A stretch of DNA of 34,601 nucleotides from Bacteroidota bacterium (GTDB taxonomy: Bacteria > Bacteroidota > Ignavibacteria > UBA10030 > UBA8401). Below are positions 33,048-34,601 of this stretch, piece after piece. The position numbers and the translations under genes are program-made. The notes under the pieces were generated by a model. It was not told the origin of the DNA. It searched no databases and was given only the letters and a program-made list of their open reading frames with translations. Every line of letters begins with the position of its first letter. Positions within the stretch are counted from its first letter, which is position 1. Location of the stretch: assembly GCA_030679145.1 (NCBI GenBank), contig JAUXTU010000120.1, positions 1 through 34,601 of the forward strand. Reading direction: 5' to 3'.

Positions 33048-34259
33048 ATGCCAACCCTATCGTTAATACAAATATTTATAATGCTACTCAATTACAGTAA
33101 TGGAAGTAGCAGTGATTCGCTTTATACTGGTAATACTGGTGCGCCTGTTATCTTTGAATCAGCATCAACAAACTTGGCTCTGTCCGAAGACGAATATAAT
33201 AAACTTGCGGACAAGCGGTCTAAATTTAAATTTTTTGTAAGAATATCTCAAAAACCGATACATTTGAGTGCAAATGCTCGATTTGGTTTTGGTTTAGTTT
33301 TTGGAGGTTTCAATCGGGGTTGGATATTAGATGGGGATGAAAAGAAAGGATACATTCTTTATGCTGACCTTAATGCGAATGGCGATCTAAATGATGATTC
33401 CCCGTTAAAATTTAATTATGTAAACGGAAAATATTCTGTAATCTTACATACCGATGTAACCAAAAATAATGATGGAAACGAAGAAACATATCCAGTCCAA
33501 ATAAAATTAGAAGTTACCCGTGTTGTTTCATCAGGAAAAACAGAAGAACAACTTGCATTGATAGATTATTCTATCACTCAACGCAATGGCGTTATTCAAA
33601 TTGGAAAAAAGAAAATATTCTTTACTTTAACAGGAGACCAGGGAATTTATAATTCCGATTTAGATCGAGTATCTTTTGATTTTAACGAAGATGGTAAATA
33701 TAGTTCGTCAGAAAGTTATGCTGTTAGTGAAAATTACGTAAATATTGGAGATAGCAGTTATGGGTTTCATATTGACCGTTATGGACGAAGTTTAACTCTA
33801 AAACTTCTTTCAGAACATTTGTTGGGGAGACCAAGTCTGGAAATGGGAAGTCAAGTTCCTGAATTTAGTTTTAAAGATTTAAATGGGCAGTTGCATCATT
33901 TATCTGATTATCGAGGTAGAATTTTGTTATTGGATTTTTGGGGATACTGGTGTGGTCCTTGCGTAGAAGAAGTACCAATATTTGTTTCTACTTACAAAGA
34001 TTTTCACTCCAAGGGGTTTGAAATTATTGGAATTCATAGTGGGAATGATTCTGCAATAGTCAGAAAATTTATTTCTGAACACGATATGAATTGGAATCAA
34101 ATCATCGAGAGTGAAGATGGAGTTATCCAAAAATTATTTCGAATCAAACAATATCCTACACACTTTCTTATTGGACAAGATGGTACTATTATTTCAAAAA
34201 GTTTTGGACAAGGAGAAAATATTGCAAAAGAAATTATTACACAATTCAAAACGAATTAA
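33048..34259 (+). CDS. Secreted thioredoxin-like protein (TlpA/ResA type) with a large N-terminal domain
   Basis: From the ATG at 33048 the protein has 403 residues. GGAGAGG (33033-33039) is 8 bases upstream of that ATG, while the GTG at 33039 overlaps the site itself. A short signal-like hydrophobic stretch (5-15) is followed by a roughly 245-residue beta-rich domain rich in Asp/Asn turns, which I do not recognise. From about residue 266 comes a TlpA-type thioredoxin fold with W301-C302-G303-P304-C305 and the cis-proline loop KQYPTHFLI. It should reduce or exchange disulfides outside the cytoplasm, perhaps in cytochrome maturation or oxidative stress. It is noticeably more AT-rich than acpS, and the flanking 13-nt inverted repeat suggests it arrived as a unit. 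Confidence 0.9.
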   Translation: MPTLSLIQIFIMLLNYSNGSSSDSLYTGNTGAPVIFESASTNLALSEDEYNKLADKRSKFKFFVRISQKPIHLSANARFGFGLVFGGFNRGWILDGDEKKGYILYADLNANGDLNDDSPLKFNYVNGKYSVILHTDVTKNNDGNEETYPVQIKLEVTRVVSSGKTEEQLALIDYSITQRNGVIQIGKKKIFFTLTGDQGIYNSDLDRVSFDFNEDGKYSSSESYAVSENYVNIGDSSYGFHIDRYGRSLTLKLLSEHLLGRPSLEMGSQVPEFSFKDLNGQLHHLSDYRGRILLLDFWGYWCGPCVEEVPIFVSTYKDFHSKGFEIIGIHSGNDSAIVRKFISEHDMNWNQIIESEDGVIQKLFRIKQYPTHFLIGQDGTIISKSFGQGENIAKEIITQFKTN

Positions 34260-34288
34260 TCCAAATGTGTTAACTCTAATATCTACCG

Positions 34289-34301
34289 TGTGTGTTCTAA
34301 C
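34289..34301 (+). repeat. Right copy of the 13-nt inverted repeat
   Basis: TGTGTGTTCTAAC, the exact reverse complement of 32992-33004, 30 bases past the TlpA-like stop codon. It is followed by a small GTCAA-G-TTGAC dyad (34306-34316), but I cannot complete a full attC stem here. Confidence 0.85.
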
Positions 34302-34352
34302 CAGTCGTCAAGTTGACCGCATTATGTGTGAGGCATCCTTCCGGATTTTTTG

Positions 34353-34460
34353 AAACCGTTAAAACGGTTTAGATTTGAACTTTGTGCATATAACCCACGA
34401 CTTAAGTCGTGGGTTAGCACAACGAAACACAAATATATCCAGTCGTTTTAACGACTTTTT
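34353..34460. repeat. Cluster of three palindromes between convergent genes
   Basis: AAACCGTT-AA-AACGGTTT (34353-34370), a perfect 26-bp palindrome with arms TAACCCACGACTT and centre CTTAAG (34391-34416), and AGTCGTT-TT-AACGACT followed by a T run (34441-34460). The last can act as terminator of the TlpA-like gene. The set resembles dispersed REP-type palindromes seen in many genomes of this group (recollection, not a search). Confidence 0.75.
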
Positions 34461-34481
34461 AAAACGGTCAACCTGAGTAAA

Positions 34482-34601
34482 TTATTTTTCTAAAATCTTT
34501 GCAGATTTTCCTTCGTAATTCAGTTCAATCATCGTTCCTGTTTTTTTCAGCATTGAAGATTTGAATGTAACGTCGTCATCCATCCTCTGTCTTGAGATCT
34601 C
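34482..34601 (-). CDS. C-terminal end of an unknown gene entering from the right edge
   Basis: On the minus strand a frame is open from the window edge for 39 codons and ends with TAA (34484-34482). The visible residues, including MDDDVTFKSSMLKKTGTM and ELNYEGKSAKILEK, look like short beta strands with charged turns. Too little is present to name a family. It converges on the TlpA-like gene, with the palindrome cluster between the two stop codons. Confidence 0.6.
   Translation of the reverse strand, partial: EISRQRMDDDVTFKSSMLKKTGTMIELNYEGKSAKILEK

Noticed and set aside
32992-34301. A transposon with 13-bp terminal inverted repeats carrying the TlpA-like gene
   Set aside because: There is no transposase and no target-site duplication outside the repeats (TCC on the left, CAG on the right). 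The attC-like palindrome at one end fits a cassette better, but this alternative is not excluded.
1-34601. CRISPR array, prophage, insertion sequence or rRNA operon
   Set aside because: No regularly spaced direct repeats, no phage structural or transposase genes and no rRNA-like sequence were seen on either strand.

Overview
The window is about 34.6 kb of AT-rich bacterial chromosome. It holds about 28 complete protein genes, one fragment at each edge and one tRNA. A surface protein carries a type IX secretion sorting tail with an NYPNPFNPE motif. Beta-barrel outer-membrane proteins and PSCyt1-type cytochromes are common. These traits point to the Bacteroidota/Chlorobi superphylum, most likely an Ignavibacteria-type organism. 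That placement is inference, because no rRNA gene is present. Many genes are preceded by sigma-70-like promoters of the form TTGnnn-17-TATATT. No rRNA, CRISPR array, phage or transposase gene was found.

Layout, left to right. (1) 1-1.8 kb: a possible gene tail at the edge, a small outer-membrane protein and tRNA-Gly(CCC) with a terminator. (2) 1.8-7.4 kb: a tightly coupled five-gene operon encoding a single-domain response regulator, a membrane-anchored protein, a membrane HEAT-repeat protein, a processive family 2 glycosyltransferase and a TPR plus beta-barrel (YaiO-like) outer-membrane protein. It looks like a compact exopolysaccharide synthesis and export locus. (3) 7.4-14.5 kb: trmO, outer-membrane and TPR sensor-like proteins, a GH20-type hexosaminidase with a DinB-fold protein, and a DUF454 membrane protein. 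(4) 14.5-20.2 kb, minus strand: a c-type cytochrome operon with its own promoter, encoding a porin fused to an N-terminal heme motif, an IPT-cytochrome lipoprotein and two small monoheme cytochromes, followed by a large T9SS-secreted protein. (5) 20.2-23.0 kb, minus strand: an AAA+ ATPase and a VWA protein, separated by a 160-bp inverted-repeat element.

(6) 23.2-30.3 kb, plus strand: a heptosyltransferase, a small helical protein, glutamate dehydrogenase with a histone-H1-like basic tail, a DUF2339 membrane protein, a tiny membrane-tethered L7/L12-like protein and NamZ-type exo-muramidase. (7) 30.4-32.8 kb: an apparently leaderless operon ending in aroQ and a HAD phosphatase, then acpS. (8) 32.8-34.6 kb: a TlpA-like thioredoxin gene bracketed by a perfect 13-nt inverted repeat. 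Its left copy abuts an attC-like stem, which is the arrangement expected of an integron gene cassette. A cluster of palindromes and the tail of an opposing gene follow.

The observations most worth following are the cytochrome-porin operon (possible electron transfer across the outer membrane), the exopolysaccharide operon, the cassette-like TlpA gene, the basic tail on glutamate dehydrogenase, and three short inverted-repeat elements that nearly fill intergenic gaps, one of which contains a promoter.
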